From CAWCDJ01 sp963778675 (GTDB lineage: Bacteria > Acidobacteriota > Terriglobia > Bryobacterales > Bryobacteraceae), in contig CAVZVI010000011.1 of the NCBI GenBank assembly GCA_963778675.1, forward strand, positions 1 through 64,000: a stretch of 64,000 nt of DNA. Direction: 5' to 3'. Under the pieces are notes generated by a model. It searched no databases, was not told the DNA's origin, and saw only the letters and a program-made list of their open reading frames with translations. The translations under genes and the position numbers were made by a program. Below, one piece after another: positions 8,058-16,557 of the stretch (its first letter is position 1; each line of letters begins with the position of its first letter).

Positions 8058-8543
8058 TTGAATTCCTGCTGTCGGAATCAAAAGAGCGCGCGAACCTCCA
8101 CAGTCAGGCAGGAGCCAGTGGTTGATAAGCGCGATTATCATTACCCGGGAATTCGCTTCCGTGGCACAACTGTGCAGCAACATAATCGATGCCCGCCAAG
8201 GCCCTGTGGTTGCCGCATATTCCTGAGCCCGGATGATGCCATCGATCAACTCCGCCGGCATCAGGCCGCGGCGCGTGTGAGGATCCCGGTGGAGCCCGGC
8301 GTATCCCGCCGGAAGCTGGACGAGCTTTCGGCTGGGATCGCGTTGGAAGCCGGCCGTTTGCACATTGAATTTGCCGGCGCTGAGTTCCTGCTGGCCAAAC
8401 TCTACGAGCTCGCCCAGGCTGCCAGCAATGATTTCGACCGGTTCCGCGCGGCGGGTCCGGCACGCTTCACACACCACGTCAACTCACTCAACCGCGACCT
8501 CGCTCGTTCCCAGTCGTCATGTGCGATACATCAACTATTGTGA
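8058..8543 (+). CDS. uncertain hypothetical fragment
   Basis: An open frame of 161 codons whose second half (about residues 85-150) has protein-like composition (LDELSAGIALEAGRLHIEFAGAEF, LAKLYELAQAASNDF). The first 50 residues look non-coding and there is no ribosome site. A reverse-strand frame over the same DNA is equally open. The segment lies in decayed DNA next to recombinase and TPR remnants, so it may be debris. I do not recognise the family. Confidence 0.2.
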   Translation: MNSCCRNQKSARTSTVRQEPVVDKRDYHYPGIRFRGTTVQQHNRCPPRPCGCRIFLSPDDAIDQLRRHQAAARVRIPVEPGVSRRKLDELSAGIALEAGRLHIEFAGAEFLLAKLYELAQAASNDFDRFRAAGPARFTHHVNSLNRDLARSQSSCAIHQLL

Positions 8544-8921
8544 CCTGCGAACGTATACGCCGTGGTTTCGGTCGGAGTTTGGTGAGGCCGTGGAGTGGGC
8601 TAGAAAAGGTTACGAGTTATTCAACCAGTCTGGCGTTGACTCTAAGTACATCGGCTCTATTAAACACAACCTTGCCTTAGCTGAGCGAGATGCTGGGCGG
8701 CCTGAGATCGCACTGACGATGTTTCTTGATGGAAGGCAATTGGCAGATGTGATTGATGATGAAATTGCGGTATTCAGCCGGACCTCACTATTAAGCTAGA
8801 GGCTGCAATCGTTTACGAATTGATCCGGGACGCCGATCTCCTTGAATATCTCTTCAACCTGCTCGCCGCTGATTGGAACTGGTCACCACCAGGAAGAAAT
8901 TCAGAAGAAGCACAACGATGA
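8521..8921 (+). pseudogene. TPR-like protein remnant with a frameshift
   Basis: From 8524 one frame reads RYINYCDLRTYTPWFRSEF, then EWARKGYELF and a helical pair like a tetratricopeptide repeat (SIKHNLALAERDAGRPEIAL). After about 8785 the sense continues in another frame (LTIKLEAAIVYELIRDADLL, EYLFNLLAADWNW) to a stop at 8921. Base composition is less GC-rich than in neighbouring genes. The N-terminal part of the protein is missing. It lies between the NtrC gene and a recombinase remnant and could be cargo of a lost mobile element. Its identity beyond TPR-like is unknown. Confidence 0.45.
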
Positions 8922-9055
8922 ATGTTTACGGCAGGGCGATGACGGACAGCAAGAGGCAGGCTCACAAGAACGTGGTTGAGATGGTCCTGAAGCTGCAGCC
9001 TGAAAAAATAGGACTTGACAGGGAAGAAGAAGTAGTAGCCGTTAAAGTGGTCTAA
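8903..9055 (+). pseudogene. C-terminal remnant of a tyrosine recombinase (phage-type integrase)
   Basis: About 50 codons reading STTMNVYGRAMTDSKRQAHK then NVVEMVLK. This is the classic end of XerC/D-like integrases, where the Tyr of the T-M-x-V-Y-G motif is the DNA-linking nucleophile. The catalytic Arg/His/Arg parts and the DNA-binding N-domain are absent, so this is debris. It stops about 48 bp from the 3' end of the initiator tRNA gene, a typical attachment position, which supports an ancient integration event there. Confidence 0.65.
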
Positions 9056-9102
9056 CGTGGTCTTGAGGAGTGCGCTTGGTAGCCCGTAACCGTTGAAAAG
9101 AT

Positions 9103-9179
<77 letters not shown>

Positions 9180-9289
9180 ACCACATCGTAGCGCACGGCT
9201 CTCCCTCGGTCAAATCTCGGCGGAAGAATTGTTTGCGTGGCCTTTTCCCACATCGGGAACCTGCCCGCCCCCTTCCCGGACCGCCCGGT

Positions 9290-9295
9290 TACAAT
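9290..9295 (+). promoter_or_regulatory. -10 hexamer TACAAT before a GTG start
   Basis: TACAAT ends 6 nt before the GTG at 9302, so transcription would begin at or next to the start codon (leaderless). No ribosome site is seen. The position helps to choose GTG 9302 over upstream ATG codons. Confidence 0.5.
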
Positions 9296-9301
9296 ATAGA
9301 C

Positions 9302-11065
9302 GTGCGCCGCTTCGTGGTCCCGGGCCTCTTCGCCATATCCGCCGTTCTTTCCGCGCAGACTCCGTTCTTTCCGCTCAAGGACGTTCGCGCCGGAATGCAC
9401 GGCGTCGGGCGCACCGTCTTCAACGGCAACCGCATCGACGAGTTTCAGGTCGAAATCCTGGGCGTGCTGGATAATTTCGGCCCCAAGGAATCCCTCATCC
9501 TCGCGCGGCTCTCCGGCGGCCCCCTCGAGCACACCGGCGTCATGCAGGGCATGAGCGGGAGCCCGGTCTATATCGATGGAAAACTCGCCGGCGCCGTCGC
9601 CATGGCGTTTCCGTTCGCCAAGGATCCCATCGCCGGCATACGCCCCATCGAGGAGATGGTGCGGCCCGCCAATACCCTCGTCGCGGAGTCGCGGCGCCCC
9701 TCCATCGATCTCGCGGCCGCCGACCTCACCCGGCCGCTCTCCCGCCCGCGGTCCGTGATGGCCGGCGAGGCCCGCCTCATCGATATCGCCACCCCCGTCT
9801 CCTTCGGCGGTTTCAGCCAGGCTACCCTGGACGCTTTCGCGCCCCAACTGCGCCCCCTCGGCCTCGAGCCGCGGCAGGCCATCAGCGCCGGCTCCAGGAT
9901 CGATCCCTCCGCGATGGGTAACCCCGCCGACCTCAAGCCCGGCTCGATGATCAGCGTGCAGCTTCTCTCCGGCGATTTCAGCGTCGCCGCCGACGGCACC
10001 GTGACCTATATCGATGGCAAGCGCATCTATGCCTTCGGCCACCGCTTCCTCGATATCGGCGACACGTCGCTGCCTTTCGCCCGCTCCGAAGTCATCACCC
10101 TGATTCCCAACCTCAACGCTTCGTTCAAGCTCAGCACCGCCCGCGAGTGGATGGGCACCATCAGCGAAGATCGCGATACCGCCGTCTCGGGCGAACTCGG
10201 GCGCCGGGCCACGCTGGTGCCCATATCGATCGCCGTGCGGCGCGGCGTCAAGCCCGTCGAGACCTACCAGTTGCAGATGGTCAAAGACCCGCTGCTTTCC
10301 CCGCTGCTGCTGCAGATGGCCGTTTATTCCGCCATCGACGCCACGGAGCGGACCGTCGGAGCCGCCACCATCCGGGTCACCGGCGAAGTCGAATTTCAGA
10401 ACGCCCCCGCGCCCATCCAGATCGATAACATGTTTTCCGGCGATAACGGCTCGGCCATGCAGGTCTCGCTCTCGACCGCCGTGCCCCTCGCGTATGTCAT
10501 GCAGAGCGGCTTCCGCACGCTCGATTTGAAGAAGGTCGCCATCCGCGTCGATGCCTACGATCAGAAGAAGCAACTCTCGATCGACGGCGTCACTGTTTCG
10601 AAGCGCGAAGCGCGGCCCGGCGACAAGCTGCAGCTCAACGTGCTGTTGACCGGCGAAAACGGCGCCGAAGTGACGCGCCAGGTGTCTTACAACGTGCCGG
10701 TCGGCGCCGAGCCGGGCATCCTGTATTTCACCGTGTCGGATGCCAACATCGCCAACCTCTCCGACTTCCGCCAGATCCTCACCTCCACACCGCGCAGCCC
10801 GTCGCAGGTCATCACCACGGTGAACAACCTGCACCCGAACACCAAGGCATACGTGCGGGTATGGCGCGCCGACCCGGCCTATCAACTCGAAGGCGCCGAC
10901 CTGCCCGATCCGCCGGCCTCGGTTTCGCTGATCCTCTCCGGCTCGCAATCGAGCCTCGCCGGCGTTACCCAGACGCGCAATTCGAAAATCGGAGAAATGG
11001 AAATCGACGGAGGCGACATGGTGATCTCCGGCGTCAAAACGGTTCAGGTGGAAATCAAAGAATGA
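9302..11065 (+). CDS. exported SpoIVB-like S55 peptidase-domain protein
   Basis: A 587-residue protein. GTG 9302 gives a signal peptide (VRRFVVPGLFAISAVLSAQ). Residues about 25-200 form an S55/SpoIVB-type chymotrypsin-like domain: GMHGVGRTVFNG, EFQVEILGVL, and the nucleophile motif GMSGSP with Ser87, followed by GKLAGAVAMAFPF. The rest is a long beta-rich region, probably extracytoplasmic. In this family the N-terminal motif resembles a processed or self-cleaving peptidase. The stop overlaps the start of the next gene (ATGA), so the two are translationally coupled. The substrate is unknown. Such peptidase-propeller pairs recur in Acidobacteria. Confidence 0.8.
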   Translation: MRRFVVPGLFAISAVLSAQTPFFPLKDVRAGMHGVGRTVFNGNRIDEFQVEILGVLDNFGPKESLILARLSGGPLEHTGVMQGMSGSPVYIDGKLAGAVAMAFPFAKDPIAGIRPIEEMVRPANTLVAESRRPSIDLAAADLTRPLSRPRSVMAGEARLIDIATPVSFGGFSQATLDAFAPQLRPLGLEPRQAISAGSRIDPSAMGNPADLKPGSMISVQLLSGDFSVAADGTVTYIDGKRIYAFGHRFLDIGDTSLPFARSEVITLIPNLNASFKLSTAREWMGTISEDRDTAVSGELGRRATLVPISIAVRRGVKPVETYQLQMVKDPLLSPLLLQMAVYSAIDATERTVGAATIRVTGEVEFQNAPAPIQIDNMFSGDNGSAMQVSLSTAVPLAYVMQSGFRTLDLKKVAIRVDAYDQKKQLSIDGVTVSKREARPGDKLQLNVLLTGENGAEVTRQVSYNVPVGAEPGILYFTVSDANIANLSDFRQILTSTPRSPSQVITTVNNLHPNTKAYVRVWRADPAYQLEGADLPDPPASVSLILSGSQSSLAGVTQTRNSKIGEMEIDGGDMVISGVKTVQVEIKE

Positions 11066-13335
11066 CGGGCTCCATGCGCCAGTTTGTCCGCCCCGCCGCG
11101 GTTGCGGGAATCCTGCTCGCCGCGGTGGCCCCCGCGGTTTTTTCGAGCGGCACCACGTCGTGGGAGATGAACTCCTACCAGGATTTCGTACGCGGCCGCT
11201 TCGAAGGCATTTCGCTCAGCCGCGAAGGGCGGCTCTCGCTCGCTCCCAAGGTGGAAACCATCTTCACCTCCGACCAGCCGGTGATCTGGGCGGTCGCCCA
11301 GAGCCCCGACAAGTCGCTGTACGCCGCTACCGGACACCGCGGGCGCGTCTACCGCATCGACAAGACCGGCAAGGCGTCGCTCTACTGGACGGCCGATCAG
11401 CCCGAGGTCTTCGCGATCGCGGTCGATAATCACGGCGCGGTTTACGCGGGCACGTCGCCGGACGGCAAGGTGTACCGCATCGAAGACGGCAAGGCCACCG
11501 AATACTTCAACCCCAAGGCCCGCTATATCTGGTCGCTGGCCGGAGCGCCCGACGGCACACTCTACGTCGGCACCGGGGATCAGGGGAAGATCTATCGCGT
11601 CACCGCGCCGGGCCAGGGCGAGCTCTATTACGAAACCGGCCAGTCCCACATCACCGGGCTGGCGGTGGATTCGCAGGGCCGCCTGCTGGCCGGCACCGAG
11701 CCGAACGGCATCCTCTACCGCATTTCCGCCAAGGATAAGGCGTTCGTCCTCTACGACGCCAGTCTGCCCGAGATTCGCGCCATCGTTCCCGAGCCGGACG
11801 GCACCGTGTATGTCGCGGCGCTGGGCGGGTCGGTGGCGAAGCTCGCAGCCAGCGCCGCGCAGGCCGCGCAGGCCGCGGCCGCCGGCGGAGTGGCCACCGC
11901 CACTTCCACCACCATCACCGTGGAAGCCCAGGCCGGGCCGGGCGGCGACATCAAGCCGGCCGAAGTGAAAACCCAGCCCGCCCCCGTGACCCCGACCCCG
12001 CAGGTCACCACGCAGTTCAACCCCGTGGTGGATGTGAGCGGCGTGGAGAAATCGGCGGTCTACCGCATCAACCCCGATAACACCGTCGAAACCCTGTGGA
12101 GTTCCAAGGAAGAGAACGTCTACGATGTGCTCAAGCTGGAGCGGCAGATTCTCTTTTCGACCGACGAGAACGGCCGGATCTACGGCCTCTCGCCGGACCG
12201 CCGCGTCACCCTGGTCACCGAAACCAACGAAGGGGAAACCACCCGGCTGCTGCCTTCCGAACACTCCGTGCTCGCCGCTACCGGCAACATGGGCCGCATC
12301 TTCCGGCTGGGTGAAAAGCCCGGACCGGCCGGATCCTACGAAGCTCCGCCGCACGATTCCGGCACCGCTTCGCGCTGGGGCAGCCTCAGTTGGCGCGCCG
12401 ACCTGCCGGCCGAATGCACCCTCACGTTCCGCACGCGCTCCGGCAACTCCGGCAAGCCCGACCGCACCTGGAGCGACTGGTCCCAGCCGCTTTCGAACCC
12501 CACCGGGTCGCCCATCGCGAGCCCCAATGCGCGCTACATCCAGTGGAAAGCGGAGATGACGGGGAAGGAGGGCGCCACCCCGCTGCTGAACAGCGTCACC
12601 CTGGCATATCTTCCGCAGAATTCGCCCCCCGTGCTGAAGAGCATCAACGTGATCATGCAGGCCGTAGCCGCCTCGCAGAGCGCGAAGCAGTCGGTGGCTT
12701 CCTCGGCCGCCTATAGCGTGACCGTGAGCGACAGCGGAGACGCAACCAGCTCCACTTCCGCCGGCACCCCGACCCAGACGTTGACGCGCGCCACCAACCA
12801 GCAGATCACCGTGGTCTGGACGGCGGAGGATCCCGACAACGACCGCCTGGTCTACAACGTCTATTTCCGCCCCGAGGACGAGACCCAGTGGCTGCCGCTG
12901 AAGAGCGGTCTGCACGAGAATTCCATCACCTTCGACGGCGACATCCTGGCCGACGGCAAGTACTTTTTCCGCGTCGTGGCTTCCGACCGCGAAGCCAACC
13001 CGCCTTCGAGCGCGCGCGAAGCCCAGTTGGTCAGCGCCCCCATCATGATCGACAACACGCCGCCCGCCGTGACCATCGGCCCCGTGCGATATGCGGCGGG
13101 CGCCGCGCACGTAGAGTTCGAAGCGGCCGACTCCACCTCACCGCTGCGCCACTGCGAGTATTCGCTCGATGCCGCGAGCTGGGTTCCGGTCGCCGCCGCC
13201 GATGGCGTGATCGATTCGCTGCGCGAGAAGTTCACGCTGGATCTCACCGGCCTCGCCGCGGGCGAGCACCTTCTCGTCATCCGCGCCGCGGACAGTGCGA
13301 ATAATGCCGGCCTCGCCAAAGTCCTGCTGAAGTAG
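11062..13335 (+). CDS. exported beta-propeller protein with C-terminal fibronectin-like region
   Basis: A 757-residue protein with an N-terminal signal (MTGSMRQFVRPAAVAGILLAA). Residues about 55-300 contain repeated blades of the type GxVYRIDxxGKA and DGTLYVGTGDQGKIYRV, characteristic of NHL/SMP-30-like propellers. An Ala/Thr/Pro-rich linker (about 270-320) and further blades follow. The C-terminal 150 residues (VVWTAEDPDNDRLVYNVYFR, YFFRVVASDREANPPSSAR) look like fibronectin type III or Ig-like folds. It is coupled to the upstream S55 peptidase gene by an ATGA overlap, so the two products probably act together outside the cytoplasm. The ligand is unknown. Confidence 0.75.
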   Translation: MTGSMRQFVRPAAVAGILLAAVAPAVFSSGTTSWEMNSYQDFVRGRFEGISLSREGRLSLAPKVETIFTSDQPVIWAVAQSPDKSLYAATGHRGRVYRIDKTGKASLYWTADQPEVFAIAVDNHGAVYAGTSPDGKVYRIEDGKATEYFNPKARYIWSLAGAPDGTLYVGTGDQGKIYRVTAPGQGELYYETGQSHITGLAVDSQGRLLAGTEPNGILYRISAKDKAFVLYDASLPEIRAIVPEPDGTVYVAALGGSVAKLAASAAQAAQAAAAGGVATATSTTITVEAQAGPGGDIKPAEVKTQPAPVTPTPQVTTQFNPVVDVSGVEKSAVYRINPDNTVETLWSSKEENVYDVLKLERQILFSTDENGRIYGLSPDRRVTLVTETNEGETTRLLPSEHSVLAATGNMGRIFRLGEKPGPAGSYEAPPHDSGTASRWGSLSWRADLPAECTLTFRTRSGNSGKPDRTWSDWSQPLSNPTGSPIASPNARYIQWKAEMTGKEGATPLLNSVTLAYLPQNSPPVLKSINVIMQAVAASQSAKQSVASSAAYSVTVSDSGDATSSTSAGTPTQTLTRATNQQITVVWTAEDPDNDRLVYNVYFRPEDETQWLPLKSGLHENSITFDGDILADGKYFFRVVASDREANPPSSAREAQLVSAPIMIDNTPPAVTIGPVRYAAGAAHVEFEAADSTSPLRHCEYSLDAASWVPVAAADGVIDSLREKFTLDLTGLAAGEHLLVIRAADSANNAGLAKVLLK

Positions 13336-13354
13336 CAAGACTGCCCGCTCATGA

Positions 13355-13360
13355 TAGACT
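13355..13360 (+). promoter_or_regulatory. -10 hexamer TAGACT, leaderless-type spacing
   Basis: TAGACT ends 10 nt before the ATG at 13371, with no ribosome site between. The same GATAGACT octamer occurs on the reverse strand upstream of the PQQ dehydrogenase start near 16373. Confidence 0.45.
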
Positions 13361-13370
13361 CGGTGCCATC

Positions 13371-14393
13371 ATGCGCGTTCCCCTTGTATCGCTCGTCGTC
13401 CTTTGTGGTCTCGGCGCGGCGCTGTTCGCGGCCGGGCCGACGCCCTCCCCCGCCCTGCTGGTGCTTTCCAAGAGTGACCTGACCCTCGCTATTGTCGACC
13501 CCGCCACGCTCAAGGTCGTCGCCCGCATGCCTTCGGGGCCGGATCCGCACGAGGTCGCAGCCTCGGCGGACGGCCGGTTCGCCTACATCTCGAACTACGG
13601 ATTCGGCTCGTACAACACCATCACGCTGGTCGACCTGGTAGCGCAGAAGACGCTCCGCGCGATCGACCTCGGCGCGCTGCACGGACCCCACGGGCTCGAT
13701 TTCGCCGGCGGCAAACTCTACTTCACGGCCGAAGCCAACAAAGTGATCGGCAGCTATGACCCGTCCACGGAGAAGATCGATTGGATCATGGGCACCGGCC
13801 AGGACCGCACGCACATGGTCTGGGTTTCACACGATCTGAACCGCATCATCACCTCCAACGTGAACTCCGCCACCATGACCGTTCTCGATAAGACCATGGG
13901 CGGAGGCCCCGGGCGCGGCGGACGCGGCGGACCGCCGATGCCGAACTGGTCCGAGACGGTGATTCCGGTCGGACGCGGCGCCGAGGGTTTCGACGTCTCC
14001 CCCAATGGCAAAGAGATCTGGGCCGCCAACGCCCAGGACGGTACGGTATCGGTGATCGACCTCGCCAGCCGCAAGGTGGTCGCCACTCTGGACGTGAATG
14101 TGGACGGAGCGAATCGCCTGAAGTTCACGCCCGACGGAAAACTCGTTTTCGTTTCCTGCCTGCGCGGCCCCGACCTGGTGATCCTGGACGCCGCCCGCCG
14201 CACCCAGGTCAAACGCCTGAAGATCGGCACCGGCGCCGCGGGGATCGAGATGCAGCCCGACGGCACGCGGGCCTTTGTGGCCTGCACACCGGATAACTAC
14301 GTCGCGATCGTGGACCTGAAGACGCTCGCGGTCACCGGCCACCTCGATGCCGGCGGCGGTCCCGACGGCATGGCTTGGGCCGTGCGGAAGTGA
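13371..14393 (+). CDS. exported YVTN-family beta-propeller protein
   Basis: A 340-residue protein with a signal peptide (MRVPLVSLVVLCGLGAALFAAG). Blades carry YVTN-like motifs: RMPSGPDPHEVAASADGRFA, GFDVSPNGKEIWAANAQDGT, VFVSCLRGPDLVILD and AGIEMQPDGTRAFVACTPDN. Such propellers are periplasmic or surface proteins, often near quinoproteins. A Gly/Arg-rich loop (GGGPGRGGRGGPPM) interrupts one blade. It converges on the PQQ dehydrogenase gene, ending 6 bp away. Confidence 0.8.
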   Translation: MRVPLVSLVVLCGLGAALFAAGPTPSPALLVLSKSDLTLAIVDPATLKVVARMPSGPDPHEVAASADGRFAYISNYGFGSYNTITLVDLVAQKTLRAIDLGALHGPHGLDFAGGKLYFTAEANKVIGSYDPSTEKIDWIMGTGQDRTHMVWVSHDLNRIITSNVNSATMTVLDKTMGGGPGRGGRGGPPMPNWSETVIPVGRGAEGFDVSPNGKEIWAANAQDGTVSVIDLASRKVVATLDVNVDGANRLKFTPDGKLVFVSCLRGPDLVILDAARRTQVKRLKIGTGAAGIEMQPDGTRAFVACTPDNYVAIVDLKTLAVTGHLDAGGGPDGMAWAVRK

Positions 14394-14399
14394 GTTTCG

Positions 14400-16373
14400 T
14401 CAGTTGGCCGGCAGGCCGAAGGCGATGATGTTCGGGCCGGCGGCGGCGGCGATGTACTGGCGGCCGTCGAATTCGTAAGTCATCGGCGACGCTTTCCATA
14501 ACTGGTTGGTCGGGAAACTCCAGAGCGGTTTGCCGGTGGCTGCGGCCACGGCCATCAAAGAGCCGCTCTCCTCGCCGAAGATCACCAGGCCGGTCGCGGT
14601 TGTGAGCGTGCCTCCCCAGGAGGCGGCCGGTCCCGGCTGCGGCAACTCCCACTTCACGGCGCCGGTCTGTATGTCGATGGCTTTGAGGATGCGCGCGTGT
14701 TCGCCGTCCGGAGCGGTGCGCTGCGTGCCGCCGAGATATTCGCGCCCCGGCCGCCATTCGCCGTTTTCGCGCTTCGTGTACACGCTGCACTTCTCGAAGG
14801 TCTGCACGTAGAGCAGGCCGGTGGCGGGGTTGTAGGAGGGCGAAAACCAGTTGGTGGCGCCATCCTGGGAGGGACATACGCGGGTTCCGGCATCGCTCGG
14901 CTGCTGGTTCGGATTGAGAATGGGGCGGCCGTCGGGCCCGATGCCTTTGGCCCAGGTGAGGTTGCGCACGAACGCCTTCGCCAGAAGGAGCTTGCCATCG
15001 GTGCGGTCGAAGACATAGAAGAAGCCGTTGCGATTGGCCTGCAGCAGGAGCTTGCGCGGCGTGCCGTGCCAGGCGGCATCGAGCACGATGGGGGTCTCGG
15101 CGGCGTCCCAATCCCACAGGTCGTGCGGGGTGGTCTGGTAATACCACTTCAGCTTGCCGGTTTTGCCGTCGAGGGCCAGGATGCAATCGGAGTACAGGTT
15201 GTCGCCGCCGCGATCGTCGCCATTGTATTCGGCGCTGGGATTGCCGCTGGGCCAATAGACGGTGTCGAGCTCGGGGTCGTAGGTGCCGGTGAACCAGGTA
15301 GGCGCGCCGCCGTGGGCGATGCCCGCGCCTTGCCAGGTTTCCGAACCGGGCTCGCCGGGCTTGGGGACGGTCCAGAAGCGCCAGGCCTCTTTGCCGGTAG
15401 CCAGATCGAAAGCAGCGACGAAGCCGCGCGCGCCGTGCTCGCCGCCGCCGACTCCGGCCACGACCAAATTGCCCGCCACCAGCGGCGCGGAGGTGGCGAA
15501 GTAGTTCTGGTGCCAGTCGGCCATTTCGGTATCCCAGAGCAGTTCGCCGGTGGAGCGGTCGAGCGCGATCACGTGGGCGTCGTCGGTCTCCATGAAGACG
15601 CGGTTGCCGGCGACGGCGGCCCCGCGGTTCGCTCCGGCGGCCTGCTGCGGAAAGCCGTTCGTGCGCGGGCGGCGATAGTGCCAGAGTTCGCGGCCGCTGC
15701 CGGCATCGAGCGCGAAACACTCGTTGACGTTGGTGACGTACATGATGCCGTCGGCCACCACGGGCGTCACTTCCAGGCGGCCGGTGTTGGGCAGCGTGAA
15801 GACCCAACGGGGCGCGAGGTGCGCGACGTTGGCGGGAGTGATCTGGGAGAGCGTGGTGTAGCGGTTGCCGCCGGGGCCGCCGTTGTAACCGGGCCAGTCC
15901 GTGCGCGACGTAACTTCGCGGTAGCGCTCTCCGGCGCGGCGCAGCAGGTGGATGTGGTGATCGGCGGTGCGCAGGTCGAGATCGTCGAATCCCTGGCCCA
16001 GGACCTCGCCTTCGAGCGTCCGGCCATCGGTGGTCTCGACCTTTTCGTGCACCAGCGGACGGCGGAAGCCGCGCGTCTGAATGGACCGGAGGAAGTGCGT
16101 GAGCAGCGCGAGATCGCCGGCGCTGAACTGGCTGGGCGGCATGCCACGGGTAGGCAGGCCCTGGTGGATCAGGTCGGCCAACTGCTGGTCATTGCGCGCG
16201 GCCAGGCGGCCGGTGATGGCCGGACCTAGTTCACCGCCGTTGCCATCGGCGCCGTGGCAGCGGGCGCAGCGGTTTTCAAACAGGCGGCGGCCGGGGCCGG
16301 CATCCTGTCCAAGCAGAAGCAGGGGGAACAGAAAGAAGGCGGCCAAAGCCGCAGCGGAAACTCGGGTAGGCAC
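14400..16373 (-). CDS. cytochrome c-PQQ-dependent dehydrogenase
   Basis: About 657 residues. A signal peptide (VSAAALAAFFLFPLLLLGQ) is followed by a cytochrome c domain with the heme motif CARCH and downstream Met candidates. A short beta segment (GRTLEGEVLGQGFDDLDLR) follows, then an eight-bladed quinoprotein domain with GGNRYTTLSQITPANVAHL, GVGGGEHGARG and the HDLWDWDAAE motif. Electrons from alcohol or sugar oxidation would pass from PQQ to the fused heme. The heme domain is N-terminal here, unlike the C-terminal heme of type II alcohol dehydrogenases. GTG at 16373 is chosen because TAGACT lies 8 nt before it; ATG 16391 would place that -10 element inside the gene. The substrate is unknown. 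Confidence 0.85.
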   Translation of the reverse strand: MPTRVSAAALAAFFLFPLLLLGQDAGPGRRLFENRCARCHGADGNGGELGPAITGRLAARNDQQLADLIHQGLPTRGMPPSQFSAGDLALLTHFLRSIQTRGFRRPLVHEKVETTDGRTLEGEVLGQGFDDLDLRTADHHIHLLRRAGERYREVTSRTDWPGYNGGPGGNRYTTLSQITPANVAHLAPRWVFTLPNTGRLEVTPVVADGIMYVTNVNECFALDAGSGRELWHYRRPRTNGFPQQAAGANRGAAVAGNRVFMETDDAHVIALDRSTGELLWDTEMADWHQNYFATSAPLVAGNLVVAGVGGGEHGARGFVAAFDLATGKEAWRFWTVPKPGEPGSETWQGAGIAHGGAPTWFTGTYDPELDTVYWPSGNPSAEYNGDDRGGDNLYSDCILALDGKTGKLKWYYQTTPHDLWDWDAAETPIVLDAAWHGTPRKLLLQANRNGFFYVFDRTDGKLLLAKAFVRNLTWAKGIGPDGRPILNPNQQPSDAGTRVCPSQDGATNWFSPSYNPATGLLYVQTFEKCSVYTKRENGEWRPGREYLGGTQRTAPDGEHARILKAIDIQTGAVKWELPQPGPAASWGGTLTTATGLVIFGEESGSLMAVAAATGKPLWSFPTNQLWKASPMTYEFDGRQYIAAAAGPNIIAFGLPAN

Positions 16374-16380
16374 CGAATCA

Positions 16381-16387
16381 TAGTCTA
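16381..16387. promoter_or_regulatory. overlapping divergent -10 elements (TAGTCTA)
   Basis: The heptamer reads TAGTCT on the plus strand, 9 nt before ATG 16396, and TAGACT on the minus strand, 8 nt before GTG 16373. Two divergent starts only about 22 bp apart would thus share one near-palindromic -10 site. Confidence 0.4.
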
Positions 16388-16395
16388 TCATTCGG

Positions 16396-16557
16396 ATGTG
16401 GGCTTCTCTCGGCCGCCTGGACCGGCGCCAGGTGGTGGAGACGGCTTGCCATACGGAGGTAGACGCGGTGGTAGTAGGGCACATGGCGGCTATGCGGGCG
16501 TTTCCGGAGGAATGGAAGGCGCGCCAGGAGGGATTGCCATCGCTGCCGCTCCAGTGA
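16396..16557 (+). CDS. small hypothetical protein coupled to BrkB
   Basis: A 53-residue frame starting MWASLGRLDRRQVVETACHT, continuing EVDAVVVGHMAAMRAFPEEW and ending with QEGLPSLPLQ. Its codons are strongly G/C at the third position, like neighbouring genes. Its TGA overlaps the GTG start of the BrkB gene (GTGA), which argues for translational coupling and hence real translation. It has no signal peptide or membrane helix. The family is not recognised. Confidence 0.45.
   Translation: MWASLGRLDRRQVVETACHTEVDAVVVGHMAAMRAFPEEWKARQEGLPSLPLQ

Noticed and set aside
8000..9100. Second copy of the tRNA-fMet 3' end as an attachment repeat
   Set aside because: Scanning by eye found no match of the 3' tRNA segment (TGGTTGCGGGGGG on the plus strand) in this stretch; it may lie outside or be lost.
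11044..13110. 688-codon reverse-strand frame
   Set aside because: Antisense shadow of the propeller gene; composition is biased and no motifs are visible.
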